From assembly GCA_016185425.1 (NCBI GenBank), contig JACPNQ010000009.1, forward strand, positions 62,001 through 126,000: DNA of 64,000 nt. The letters are read 5' to 3'. The number at the start of each line of letters is the position of its first letter. The first letter of the stretch is position 1. Below are positions 52,396 to 60,581 of this stretch, piece by piece. The DNA comes from Acidobacteriota bacterium (lineage in GTDB: Bacteria; Acidobacteriota; Terriglobia; Bryobacterales; Bryobacteraceae). Below the pieces are notes generated by a model that was not told where the DNA came from, ran no database searches, and was given only the letters and a program-made list of their open reading frames with translations. The translations under genes were made by a program, and so were the position numbers.

Positions 52396-53987
52396 AAGCG
52401 CCTTCCGCTTCGAGAAGCATAAACTCCTAGCATCACCGGTATCGAGGGCAACACAATCGAAAAGAGGCACAGGGCGGAAATCAGCTCTTGCGAACCATTG
52501 GCCATGAGGGTCATCGTACGCGCCGTAAGCGGGTCGCGCCCAGGCGGGCTTAAAAGGAGCGACAGGCTTGTATCGCGCAGACACAAGACGAAAGCGAGCA
52601 ACCAAACCGCCAGAAGAGAAGGCCGTAGCAGCGGCACCAGGATCACCCAAACTCGGCGGAACCAACTTGCGCCCGCAATCTCAGCCGCCTCCTCCAAGGA
52701 TGGCGCAACTTGCGCCATGGTCGAAGCGATGCCTCGCTCACCGATCGCGGCGTACTGCATCACCAGACCCGCTATGAGCGTCGCCGGGCCAGCGTAGAGC
52801 CACACGAGCGACGGTCGATTCCACCCAGTCACCAACCCGATACCAATGAGCGTACCTGGGAGGGCAAATAGCATCAGTGTCAGTAGGCTGATCAGGCCGG
52901 CCCCACGGATGCTTCGTCTCTGTGACGCGTAGCCCAGAAAGAATCCAAACACTGTAATGGCTGTCGCGGCAAGCGCACCGTATAAAAGGCTCCACGCCAT
53001 GCTATCCGCTGCCCTGTCCCATGCGGTCGTGATCGCGGTAATGGAGAGGCCTCTATGAACAAGTGCTGCGCAGGGTAGGATCACAGTTGTAGCCGCGACA
53101 GTCAGGACGGCGGCTGCGATCCAGGGCTCAAAGCCGCCAAGTGACATCGAGCTGCTCTGCGAGTGGGTCCAACGAAAATGATAGTCACCGGCGCCAGTCC
53201 ACTTCCGGACACCCAACAAGAGCAGGAGCGCGCCGGCGGCGAATGGGAACGCGGCGGCGGTCGCGGCGCCGGCATTGTAGAACGCCGTGAATTGGGTGAA
53301 GCTCTCGATGGGAAAGACATCCAGCCGCAAGAACGATGGCGCGGAAAGTTCGCCTAGCGCAAGCAGGAAGGTCAACACGAGCGAGAGTAGAATGCCAGGC
53401 TGAGCCAATGGAAGAGTGACGCTCTTCAGTACGCGGGACCATCCGCAACTCAGCCGGGCGGCGTCCTCAAGAGAGGGATTCACGCTGCTGAGCGATGCAA
53501 TGCTCAATAACATCACCACAGGCAGCAACGCCGTGCTGAGTACCAAGACTCCTCCCGGTAGACCGAATAGCAAGCCGGAAGTCACGACCGCAATGGGATC
53601 GCCGAACCATCTGCTCACCAGCCCCTGCCTGCCAAGGATTTGAAACCAGCCGTTCGCCAAAACGTATGGAGGAAAGAGCAGCGGGAGACAGAAGATCGAG
53701 ACGATCGCGCTGCGAAACGGGATTGCCGATTTGACCGCCCCGATAGCGAGGCCCACACCGACTGTGCCGGCGACGAGCGTTGTATTTCCTGCGAGGGCAA
53801 GGCTATTGAGGAGTAGTCCCCAGACGCGCGCCCTTCCCAGTGTCTCCGTGTAGTTATCCAGGCTGATTGAGCCGTTGACGAAAAAGCTCCTTGCCAGCAT
53901 GGCGGCAAGGGGGAGTAGCGCGAGCGCCACGACAACGAAGATGGCCGCTGCCAACGAAAATCGCTTCGAACTCAGTAGCCCGCCCAT
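52392..53987 (-). CDS. ABC transporter permease, two fused modules (FbpB-like)
   Basis: 531 residues with about twelve membrane helices in two homologous halves. Each half has the EAA-like loop that contacts the ATPase: LEDAARLSCGWSRVLKSVTL (first) and LEEAAEIAGASWFRRVWVIL (second). This double layout is usual for Fe(III) or thiamine importers. It overlaps the binding-protein gene by 16 bases and the ATPase gene by 4. Confidence 0.88.
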   Translation of the reverse strand: MGGLLSSKRFSLAAAIFVVVALALLPLAAMLARSFFVNGSISLDNYTETLGRARVWGLLLNSLALAGNTTLVAGTVGVGLAIGAVKSAIPFRSAIVSIFCLPLLFPPYVLANGWFQILGRQGLVSRWFGDPIAVVTSGLLFGLPGGVLVLSTALLPVVMLLSIASLSSVNPSLEDAARLSCGWSRVLKSVTLPLAQPGILLSLVLTFLLALGELSAPSFLRLDVFPIESFTQFTAFYNAGAATAAAFPFAAGALLLLLGVRKWTGAGDYHFRWTHSQSSSMSLGGFEPWIAAAVLTVAATTVILPCAALVHRGLSITAITTAWDRAADSMAWSLLYGALAATAITVFGFFLGYASQRRSIRGAGLISLLTLMLFALPGTLIGIGLVTGWNRPSLVWLYAGPATLIAGLVMQYAAIGERGIASTMAQVAPSLEEAAEIAGASWFRRVWVILVPLLRPSLLAVWLLAFVLCLRDTSLSLLLSPPGRDPLTARTMTLMANGSQELISALCLFSIVLPSIPVMLGVYASRSGRRL

Positions 53988-54976
53988 GCTTTCAGCGCTG
54001 GTTGAATCGCCTGCAACTTCGCTCCCAGCTCCGCGTAGTTCACCTTCATGATCTTCAACTGGCCGATCGGCTTCAGCTCAGCCGGAGGCGTGACGCCGGG
54101 ATGTAGCGGAATCTGGGCGCAATCCGCAGCGGCCAGCTTTCGCTCTGTTTCTTTCGATAGCAAATATTCGATCAGTTTGCGGCCGCCTGCGGAGTTCGGT
54201 CCATTACGGATGAGCGCAACGGCGTTCGGGATGAGGAGTAACCCGGCGTCGCCTTCCCCCTGATCTGGATACGCAATTTCGATGGGCTTGCCGTGACGGA
54301 TACGGTCCACGGCATCGTCGCTATCCACCAGCGCGAAATCGAACTCGCCGGAGGCGACAAAATCGGCGCTTTCGCCGTTGCCGGTCGAGAGCTTGACCTG
54401 ATTTGCCTTCATCGACCCGAGGAATTGTCTGGCCTTCTCGTCACCCCACAAACTGAACAATGCGGCCATCTGCGCGGTCGTGGTCCCGAATAGCGGATTC
54501 GCAATCACGGCAAGCCCGCGGGCCTTGGCGTCCGTGTAAGAGAGAACGCTGGTGGGCTTGTACTTCGCTTTCTTGTTCACCACAAAGAGCCTGGCTCTGG
54601 CGGAGAAGCCGGTCCAGAACCCTTGAGGATCTTTGAACGATTCCGGGATCTCTTGTGCATTGTCGGGCTTGAACGGCGCCGAGATGCCTTGCTGGCGAAG
54701 AACGTCGGCGCGGACCGGTTCATTGGCCCAGTAAACATCGGCCTGGGGATTGCCCTTTTCGGCGAGCAGCCGATTCATGACACCAGTGCTCTTTGCCTCT
54801 TCCGTGTCGTAGACAGCACGGATGGGGACGCCAGTCTCCTTCTCGAAGTCCTTGAGGATTGGCTCCGAAAAAACCCGGTCCTCGCTAACGTAAATCGTCA
54901 CCATTTCCCGCTGCCTAGGACCGCATCCAAGCAGCCCAACCGCCGCCAGCGCAAATAAGATCCGGGCCGTGTTCAT
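53972..54976 (-). CDS. Periplasmic iron-type substrate-binding lipoprotein
   Basis: 334 residues. The signal LFALAAVGLLGCG contains a lipobox with the acylated Cys. The body resembles FbpA/FutA proteins (VTIYVSEDRVFSEPILKDFE, KETGVPIRAVYDT, QADVYWANEP, LPNAVALIRN-like). Ferric-binding tyrosines of FbpA are not certain from the alignment, so another metal or an organic ligand is possible. GAGG lies before the ATG. Confidence 0.85.
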   Translation of the reverse strand: MNTARILFALAAVGLLGCGPRQREMVTIYVSEDRVFSEPILKDFEKETGVPIRAVYDTEEAKSTGVMNRLLAEKGNPQADVYWANEPVRADVLRQQGISAPFKPDNAQEIPESFKDPQGFWTGFSARARLFVVNKKAKYKPTSVLSYTDAKARGLAVIANPLFGTTTAQMAALFSLWGDEKARQFLGSMKANQVKLSTGNGESADFVASGEFDFALVDSDDAVDRIRHGKPIEIAYPDQGEGDAGLLLIPNAVALIRNGPNSAGGRKLIEYLLSKETERKLAAADCAQIPLHPGVTPPAELKPIGQLKIMKVNYAELGAKLQAIQPALKAWAGY

Positions 54977-54985
54977 TGTCCGCCT

Positions 54986-55906
54986 CTAGTGGGCCATCGA
55001 CGTCTTCGTTCTCTTGCCCTTGCCCAACCCATTCAGCGCGGCCTTGAATCCGGTGGCGAGCTTTTCCGCCGGGCCCGTTCCCCAGTAGTGGAGGAAGTAG
55101 ACGGTAGGCTGGGTGCCGGTCATATGATGGTGAATCGCAACCACGTTGAGCCCATTCGCACGAAGGGCCTTGAGTACCGGCGTAACCTCGTGCTCCAGCA
55201 TAGCGACGTCTCCGGCAATCTGGGCATTGGTGTCGCTGCCGAAGAAAGCGGCCCACGTATTCAGGCCCATCCGCGCGTTGATGACGGCGCCCATTTCTCT
55301 CAGCTTCAAATCGTCTCGCCCAATTGTGATCTTGTAAACGGGCCCATTCTGTTCACCCGGATGTCCGGCGATGCTGGCGATCTTCGCGGTATCCAGGGGG
55401 CCGGCGTTCACGGCGGAGCCTCCACCTGTGACGGTGCTCTGATGTTGAGGGGATCCGCGCCCAATCAAGTCCAACGCGGGCTTCGCCATCCTTGCCAGGT
55501 CGGCCGCTTTCCCGTGCCCATGAACGTGCATGTAGAAGATACGCGGACTCTCAAAGAAAAAGTGATTGTGGATTGCCGTGACCTCCAGGCCGTTATCCAG
55601 CAGTGCGGACAGGATCGGATTGACCTCATCTTCCAGGAGGACGAGGTCGCCCATCATCACGTCCATACCGCCCGTGCCTTTGGTCATTGCGAGCCATCCG
55701 CCAAAGCCAAAGGGCGTCGGCGTTGCGATTCCGTCGATAGTGACCTTCAAATCGTTGCGGGGAATGTTGACCTTCAGCACATTGTCCTTGAAGTCGCCGC
55801 TCTTACCCAGAGCCTTCAACACTTGGTCGTATTCGGCGGGCACCTGCTGGCTAAACGCGGCGCACGCCGTCAGTAAGCCGGCAAGCATCGTTTTCATTCG
55901 TTGCAT
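54986..55906 (-). CDS. Exported DUF1259 (LppY/LpqO family) protein with two domains
   Basis: 306 residues. A signal peptide (MLAGLLTACAAFS) precedes two tandem DUF1259 units, each ending in a His-rich segment: ALLDNGLEVTAIHNHFFFE with MHVHGHG, and ALRANGLNVVAIHHHMTGT. The repeated His clusters suggest metal binding. Members occur near metal-resistance genes; the role is unproven. GAGG is six bases before the ATG. It lies three bases from the LamG-like gene and nine from the binding-protein gene. Confidence 0.85.
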   Translation of the reverse strand: MQRMKTMLAGLLTACAAFSQQVPAEYDQVLKALGKSGDFKDNVLKVNIPRNDLKVTIDGIATPTPFGFGGWLAMTKGTGGMDVMMGDLVLLEDEVNPILSALLDNGLEVTAIHNHFFFESPRIFYMHVHGHGKAADLARMAKPALDLIGRGSPQHQSTVTGGGSAVNAGPLDTAKIASIAGHPGEQNGPVYKITIGRDDLKLREMGAVINARMGLNTWAAFFGSDTNAQIAGDVAMLEHEVTPVLKALRANGLNVVAIHHHMTGTQPTVYFLHYWGTGPAEKLATGFKAALNGLGKGKRTKTSMAH

Positions 55907-55909
55907 CTG

Positions 55910-56575
55910 TTACCTCTTTCCGTCATCGGCCACTTGGAAGTCGTCGAAATAGGTCACGCTGTCGGCCTTCGTCCAAAGACCCGTTTTCCCAGCCTGCGAA
56001 AATGTCGAGTCTTCCACTTCCATGATTTTTTGACCGTCGAAATAGACGGAGAACGACGTGCCTTTGAACTCCACCTTCAATGCGTTCCACCTCTGCTTGG
56101 GAACTGTGTGCTTGACTCCGTAAGTCCTCGAGGGCATATTTTTCGGTGCAAGGGAGATCCGCTCTCCCTTCTCTACTTTGTAGAGCACGACGTTGTCTTC
56201 GAGCGCATTGGCCCGGACGATGTAGTAGTTGTCGGCGTCCCGGAATCGCCAGATGATCCCCGCGGCTTGGTCGACTCTCCCTGAGACCGCCTTGAAACGA
56301 ACGCTGACGGAGCCGTCTCTAACCATCGCGCCGTTGTAAATCGCAAAAGGAAACCGGCCTCCGGTGGAATCGGTAGACGTTTGCGCCAGCACGTTGGGTT
56401 TGCTGGGAGCGGAGGCATCCGGAAGGATTTCCCACTTGGGCACACCCCCTTTATGAGTCATTCCGGCCGTCCATTCGCCGGCCAGAATCCCGGCTGGCGA
56501 GTCGTCAAACCGGATGAGCTGGGCAGACAGCGAAGTCGCCGCCAACAGAAACCAAGCGACAGAGTTGGTCTTCAT
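55910..56575 (-). CDS. Secreted LamG/DUF1080-like concanavalin-fold protein
   Basis: 221 residues with a signal peptide (SVAWFLLAATSLSAQ). The rest is one beta-sandwich: IIWRFRDADNYYIVRANAL, WNALKVEFKGTSFSVYFDGQ, GLWTKADSVTYFDDFQV, matching the carbohydrate-binding/DUF1080 fold. It has the strongest ribosome site of the run (AGGAGGT) and is first in the operon, downstream of the divergent region holding a 9-bp inverted repeat. Confidence 0.75.
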   Translation of the reverse strand: MKTNSVAWFLLAATSLSAQLIRFDDSPAGILAGEWTAGMTHKGGVPKWEILPDASAPSKPNVLAQTSTDSTGGRFPFAIYNGAMVRDGSVSVRFKAVSGRVDQAAGIIWRFRDADNYYIVRANALEDNVVLYKVEKGERISLAPKNMPSRTYGVKHTVPKQRWNALKVEFKGTSFSVYFDGQKIMEVEDSTFSQAGKTGLWTKADSVTYFDDFQVADDGKR

Positions 56576-56614
56576 AGGACCTCCTAAGCCGAGTGTGGCC
56601 GATTTACCTTTGGT

Positions 56615-56640
56615 TCTCCTGAGCGCTTCGACTCAGGAGA
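56615..56640. promoter_or_regulatory. 9-bp inverted repeat in a divergent promoter region
   Basis: TCTCCTGAG (56615-56623) and CTCAGGAGA (56632-56640) are perfect complements with an eight-base spacer. They lie between the LamG/DUF1259/ABC operon and the response-regulator operon. This is an operator-like palindrome and may be bound by the regulator encoded beside it (inference). Confidence 0.45.
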
Positions 56641-56679
56641 TCCTCATGCACGTGTGGCAACCTGAAACTGCGGACAGGT

Positions 56680-57360
56680 ATGCGCATTCTTATTGTCGAA
56701 GACGATTCGAAGATGGCGGAGCTCCTGCAGCGTGGTTTGGCGGCTGAAGGCCACACTGTCGATGCCGCTGCCGATGGAATCGCAGGTTATGAGAAGGCCA
56801 TGGGCCAGGCTTTCGATGCGATTGTCCTGGATGTGATGCTGCCCGGCTCCGATGGCTTCGCGTTAACCAGGCGGCTGCGCGCGCAGGGCAACAAGGTGCC
56901 AATCCTCATGGTTACCGGACGCGATGCGACCAGCGATGTGGTTCGGGGATTGGACCTGGGAGCCGACGATTACCTCACGAAGCCATTCTCCTTCGAAGTG
57001 CTGTCCGCGCGCCTGCGCGTCATTACTCGCCGGCTCTCCACCGAAAAGAATGCAGTGGTTCAGGTTGGCGACCTCACAGTGGATCGCGAAACACACGAGG
57101 TTCGCCGCGCGGGGAAGCCGATTTCGCTCACCAGGACCGAATATGTCATTCTTGACCGGCTCGTTGCGCGTCCTGGAATCGTCGTGTCGCGGGATGCTCT
57201 CGTCGAAGTCGCGTGGGGCTCGGATCGTGATGTGGAGAACAACACGCTGGACGTCTTCATTTGGCAGCTCCGCAGCAAGATCGAGGCCGGACGGGCGTCG
57301 CGGCTGATTCAAACGGTGCGGGGGTTCGGCTATGCGATTCGCGAAGGAGATCCCGAGTGA
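56680..57360 (+). CDS. OmpR/PhoB-family response regulator
   Basis: 226 residues. Receiver with ILIVEDDSK, phospho-acceptor in IVLDVMLPGSDG and DDYLTKPF; winged helix with NNTLDVFIWQLRSKI and VRGFGYAI. It belongs to the CusR/QseB-like branch. It overlaps its kinase by GTGA. It is the best candidate to act on the palindrome just upstream. Confidence 0.9.
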   Translation: MRILIVEDDSKMAELLQRGLAAEGHTVDAAADGIAGYEKAMGQAFDAIVLDVMLPGSDGFALTRRLRAQGNKVPILMVTGRDATSDVVRGLDLGADDYLTKPFSFEVLSARLRVITRRLSTEKNAVVQVGDLTVDRETHEVRRAGKPISLTRTEYVILDRLVARPGIVVSRDALVEVAWGSDRDVENNTLDVFIWQLRSKIEAGRASRLIQTVRGFGYAIREGDPE

Positions 57361-58769
57361 TCTTTCGCGCCATTCGAGTCCGGCTTACCGTTTGGTACCT
57401 GGCGATCCTGGTGCTCGGACTCGGCGCGCTAAGCATCGGGAGTTGGTTTGCCATGCGGGCCAGTCTCTTCCACGCAATCGATCATGAACTGGAGGATCGA
57501 ATCAAGGGCGTCGAGAAGTTCATGAACGAACAGATCGCGTCGTTGACTCTGGTGGAAATCCGCGACGAGTTCCGCGAACACTCGGTGCTGGGGCCGGGCG
57601 GGGATCTCTTTCAAGTGTGCAATCGAAGAGGCGAATGGCTCTACCGTTCACTGCCGCTCGAAAACAATAGGACCCCCATCCGGACTCCGGATCAGCTCGG
57701 AGAATCCGGGCTCGAAGAGAATCTTACCGTGCAAAAAACACCGGTACGCTTCTCGTCACGCCGGATCGTTGTTCGCGGTGAGCCGTACACCGTACAGGTC
57801 GCGACGCCTTTACCGGAATTCTACGGTGCGCTGCAGCGGTTTTCCACAATCCTGCTGCTCTCCGTCCCCGTCTTGATCCTGGTGGCCAGCGTGGGCGGCT
57901 ACTGGATCAGCACTCGTGCATTGCGTCCGGTTGAAGAGATCCGGGCAACCGCGGAATCGATCAGTATCCGCAACTTGTCCGAGAGGCTGACGGTGCCTGA
58001 CTCCGGAGATGAGTTGCAGCGTCTCTCCGAGACTTTAAACGCCATGCTCGCCAGGCTGAGTGACTCGGTGCAACGAATGTCGCAGTTCACCGCTGACGCC
58101 TCCCACGAATTACGGGCGCCAATCTCATTGATTCGCACTACGGCGGAACTCGCCCTGCAACGCAGCGGTCTGTCGGCCGAACTGACAAGAGACCTGAAAC
58201 AGGTTGTCGCCGAAGCTGGACGGACAAGTCGCCTCGTGGAGAGCTTGCTGCTTCTGGCGCGCGCGGATACGGGAGAAGATGGCCTGCACAAGGAGCTGAC
58301 GGATTGGTCGCTGAGCGTGCAGGAGGCAGTCGAGCAAGCGAGTCGGGTAGCCAAAACCAGGAACATTACCGTTCACTTGTCCACTCCGGATCATCCGCTG
58401 GCGGTGTTTGGAGATCTCGAAGCCTTGCGGCGCTTAGCCTTTATCCTTTTGGACAACGCAATCAAATACTCTCCGGAATCGTCCGTAGTTCGGGTCTCGA
58501 TGATCGCTGAACGGAACCAGGGCATCCTTTCCGTGGCCGACTCAGGCATCGGTATCAACGCGGAAGATCGGGAACACGTCTTCGATCGATTCTGGCGTGC
58601 GGACAAAGCTCGCTCTCGCGGCCTGGGCGGTGCTGGCCTGGGCCTGTCTATCGCGAAGTGGATCGTGGATAGCCACCAGGGAACCATTCGCCTTACCAGC
58701 GAAGCCGGGAGTGGCACGACTTTTGAAGTACAAATACCGCTGCATGTGCGGTCCAAAGGAGCACTATGA
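57357..58769 (+). CDS. Membrane sensor histidine kinase
   Basis: 470 residues. Two membrane helices (VWYLAILVLGLGALSIGS and FSTILLLSVPVLILVASVGG) flank a ~130-residue periplasmic sensor. HAMP (RALRPVEEIRATAESIS), HisKA FTADASHELRAPISLIRT, and HATPase_c with LLDNAIKYSPES, VADSGIGINAED and GLGGAGLGLSIAKW. GTG 57357 overlaps the regulator stop with AAGGAG upstream. The same transcript continues into the ArsC-like and ChrA genes, so it may sense oxyanion or metal stress (inference). Confidence 0.88.
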   Translation: MIFRAIRVRLTVWYLAILVLGLGALSIGSWFAMRASLFHAIDHELEDRIKGVEKFMNEQIASLTLVEIRDEFREHSVLGPGGDLFQVCNRRGEWLYRSLPLENNRTPIRTPDQLGESGLEENLTVQKTPVRFSSRRIVVRGEPYTVQVATPLPEFYGALQRFSTILLLSVPVLILVASVGGYWISTRALRPVEEIRATAESISIRNLSERLTVPDSGDELQRLSETLNAMLARLSDSVQRMSQFTADASHELRAPISLIRTTAELALQRSGLSAELTRDLKQVVAEAGRTSRLVESLLLLARADTGEDGLHKELTDWSLSVQEAVEQASRVAKTRNITVHLSTPDHPLAVFGDLEALRRLAFILLDNAIKYSPESSVVRVSMIAERNQGILSVADSGIGINAEDREHVFDRFWRADKARSRGLGGAGLGLSIAKWIVDSHQGTIRLTSEAGSGTTFEVQIPLHVRSKGAL

Positions 58770-59233
58770 ACAAGTCTTTCCAAGCCATCTTGGCAACGGT
58801 GGCGATCGGCATGACGATCCTCCCGGGCCAACCGGCGCAACCCAGGAAAGTTGTCTTTGTTTGCGAACATGGGGCTGCGAAGAGTATCATCGCCGCGTCC
58901 GAGTTCGAGCGGCTCGCCAGGCAAAAAGGCCTCGCGGTCGAGGTCGTCTCACGGGGAACAACGCCTGACGCGGAGATCGCGGCCGGAGTACGGCAGGGCC
59001 TGCTTGCCGATGGCGTGGACCTGGGCTCGGCTAAGCCGGTCAGGATTTCCGCGAAAGACATCGAGGGCGCCGTGAAGGTTGTTACCTTTGGCCCGGATCT
59101 CGCGGAATGGATGCCGAAGGGCGCTAAGGCCCTGGACTGGAGCGCTACGCCGTCGCCGGGCAAGGACTATCGCGCCGCGAGAGACTACATCAGGAAACAG
59201 TTGGAAGTACTTGTCGGCGAGCTGAAAAAGTGA
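58766..59233 (+). CDS. Exported low-molecular-weight phosphatase/ArsC-like protein
   Basis: 155 residues. The N-terminus (NKSFQAILATVAIGMTILPG) looks like a signal peptide. The fold is that of LMW phosphatases and thioredoxin-linked arsenate reductases: VVFVCEHGAAKS has the P-loop nucleophile Cys33, but the Arg of Cx5R is Lys39. The C-terminal Asp of the family is in KALDWSATPSP. A periplasmic arsenate-type enzyme would be unusual. It overlaps the kinase by ATGA and ChrA by GTGA. Confidence 0.75.
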   Translation: MNKSFQAILATVAIGMTILPGQPAQPRKVVFVCEHGAAKSIIAASEFERLARQKGLAVEVVSRGTTPDAEIAAGVRQGLLADGVDLGSAKPVRISAKDIEGAVKVVTFGPDLAEWMPKGAKALDWSATPSPGKDYRAARDYIRKQLEVLVGELKK

Positions 59234-60576
59234 GCACGGCCGGGCGCGGGGCAGATCGCCCTCCCGAAGTGAGTTTCGGGGAGGCCTTCCGGTTCTGGTT
59301 GAAGCTCGGATTCATCAGCTTCGGCGGACCCGCCGGGCAGATCGCGATCATGCACCAGGAACTCGTTGAGCGGAGGCGCTGGATCTCGGAGCGCCGGTTC
59401 CTGCATGCCCTGAACTACTGCATGGTGCTGCCCGGCCCAGAGGCGCAGCAACTGGCCACCTATATCGGATGGCTCATGCATAGGTCATGGGGCGGCATCG
59501 TCGCCGGCGCGCTGTTCGTGCTGCCCTCGCTTTTCATATTGATTGGCTTGTCATGGGTCTACGTCGCCTTTGGAAACACAGCCATCGTTTCCGGCCTCTT
59601 CTACGGCATCAAACCCGCGGTCACCGCGATCGTTCTGCACGCCGCCCACCGGATAGGCTCGCGTGCATTAAGGAGCGCTCCGCTGTGGCTGGTTGCCGGC
59701 GCGTCGTTTCTTGCGATCTTTGCTTTCGATGTTCCATTCCCGGCTATCGTGGCCGGTGCCGGGCTGATCGGCTACATCGGCGGACGCATGGCGCCTGCTA
59801 AGTTCCAATCGGGAGGTGGGAACGGTCAGGGCGGCGCTAACTTCGGCCCCGCCTTAATCGACGACGACACGCCCACGCCGGAGCATGTGCGGCTTTCGCG
59901 GAGCCATGTTGGACGGGCTGCCGCTGTCGGTGTCTTGTTCTGGTTGATTCCGATGGCCTGCCTGACCTTTTCGCTGGGATGGGGCTCCACCCTGACGCAG
60001 ATGGGTTGGTTCTTTACCAAAGCCGCCCTGCTGACCTTCGGAGGAGCGTATGCCGTGTTGCCCTACGTTCATCAAGGCGCCGTCGGCCACTACGGCTGGT
60101 TGACCCCGGCGCAGATGATGGACGGCCTGGCGCTCGGAGAGACTACGCCCGGTCCTCTGATCATGGTCGTTGCCTTTGTGGGATTCGTTGGCGGTTACCT
60201 GAAGGCCATCCTCGGTCCTAATCTCCTCTTGGCGGCGGGCTCCCTGGCAGCCGCCATCGTCACCTGGTTCACCTTCCTGCCTTCATTCGTATTCATCCTC
60301 GCTGGCGGGCCGATTATCGAATCCACGCGCCAGGACCTTAAATTCACCGCGCCCCTGACCGCGATCACCGCCGCCGTAGTTGGCGTAATCCTGAACCTTG
60401 CCCTTTTCTTTGGCTACCACGTCCTTTGGCCGCGCGGCCCGCGCGGACCTTTCGACGGACTTTCGGCACTCATCGCTGTAGGAGCGGCAGTGGCGCTACT
60501 CCGCTTCAAACGGAACGTGATGGAAGTGATCGCGGTCTGCGCCATCGCGGGATTGATTGCCAAAAACCTCGCGTAA
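59230..60576 (+). CDS. chrA: ChrA-type chromate efflux transporter
   Basis: 448 residues with about ten to twelve membrane helices in two homologous halves. Signature stretches include FWLKLGFISFGGPAGQIAIM, MVLPGPEAQQLATYIGW and, in the second half, FTKAALLTFGGAYAVLPYV, DGLALGETTPGPLIMVVAFVG. ChrA extrudes chromate, possibly in exchange for sulfate. GTG start overlaps the previous gene. No chrB is present; control is probably by the linked two-component system. Confidence 0.9.
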   Translation: MSTAGRGADRPPEVSFGEAFRFWLKLGFISFGGPAGQIAIMHQELVERRRWISERRFLHALNYCMVLPGPEAQQLATYIGWLMHRSWGGIVAGALFVLPSLFILIGLSWVYVAFGNTAIVSGLFYGIKPAVTAIVLHAAHRIGSRALRSAPLWLVAGASFLAIFAFDVPFPAIVAGAGLIGYIGGRMAPAKFQSGGGNGQGGANFGPALIDDDTPTPEHVRLSRSHVGRAAAVGVLFWLIPMACLTFSLGWGSTLTQMGWFFTKAALLTFGGAYAVLPYVHQGAVGHYGWLTPAQMMDGLALGETTPGPLIMVVAFVGFVGGYLKAILGPNLLLAAGSLAAAIVTWFTFLPSFVFILAGGPIIESTRQDLKFTAPLTAITAAVVGVILNLALFFGYHVLWPRGPRGPFDGLSALIAVGAAVALLRFKRNVMEVIAVCAIAGLIAKNLA

Positions 60577-60581
60577 GGTTT

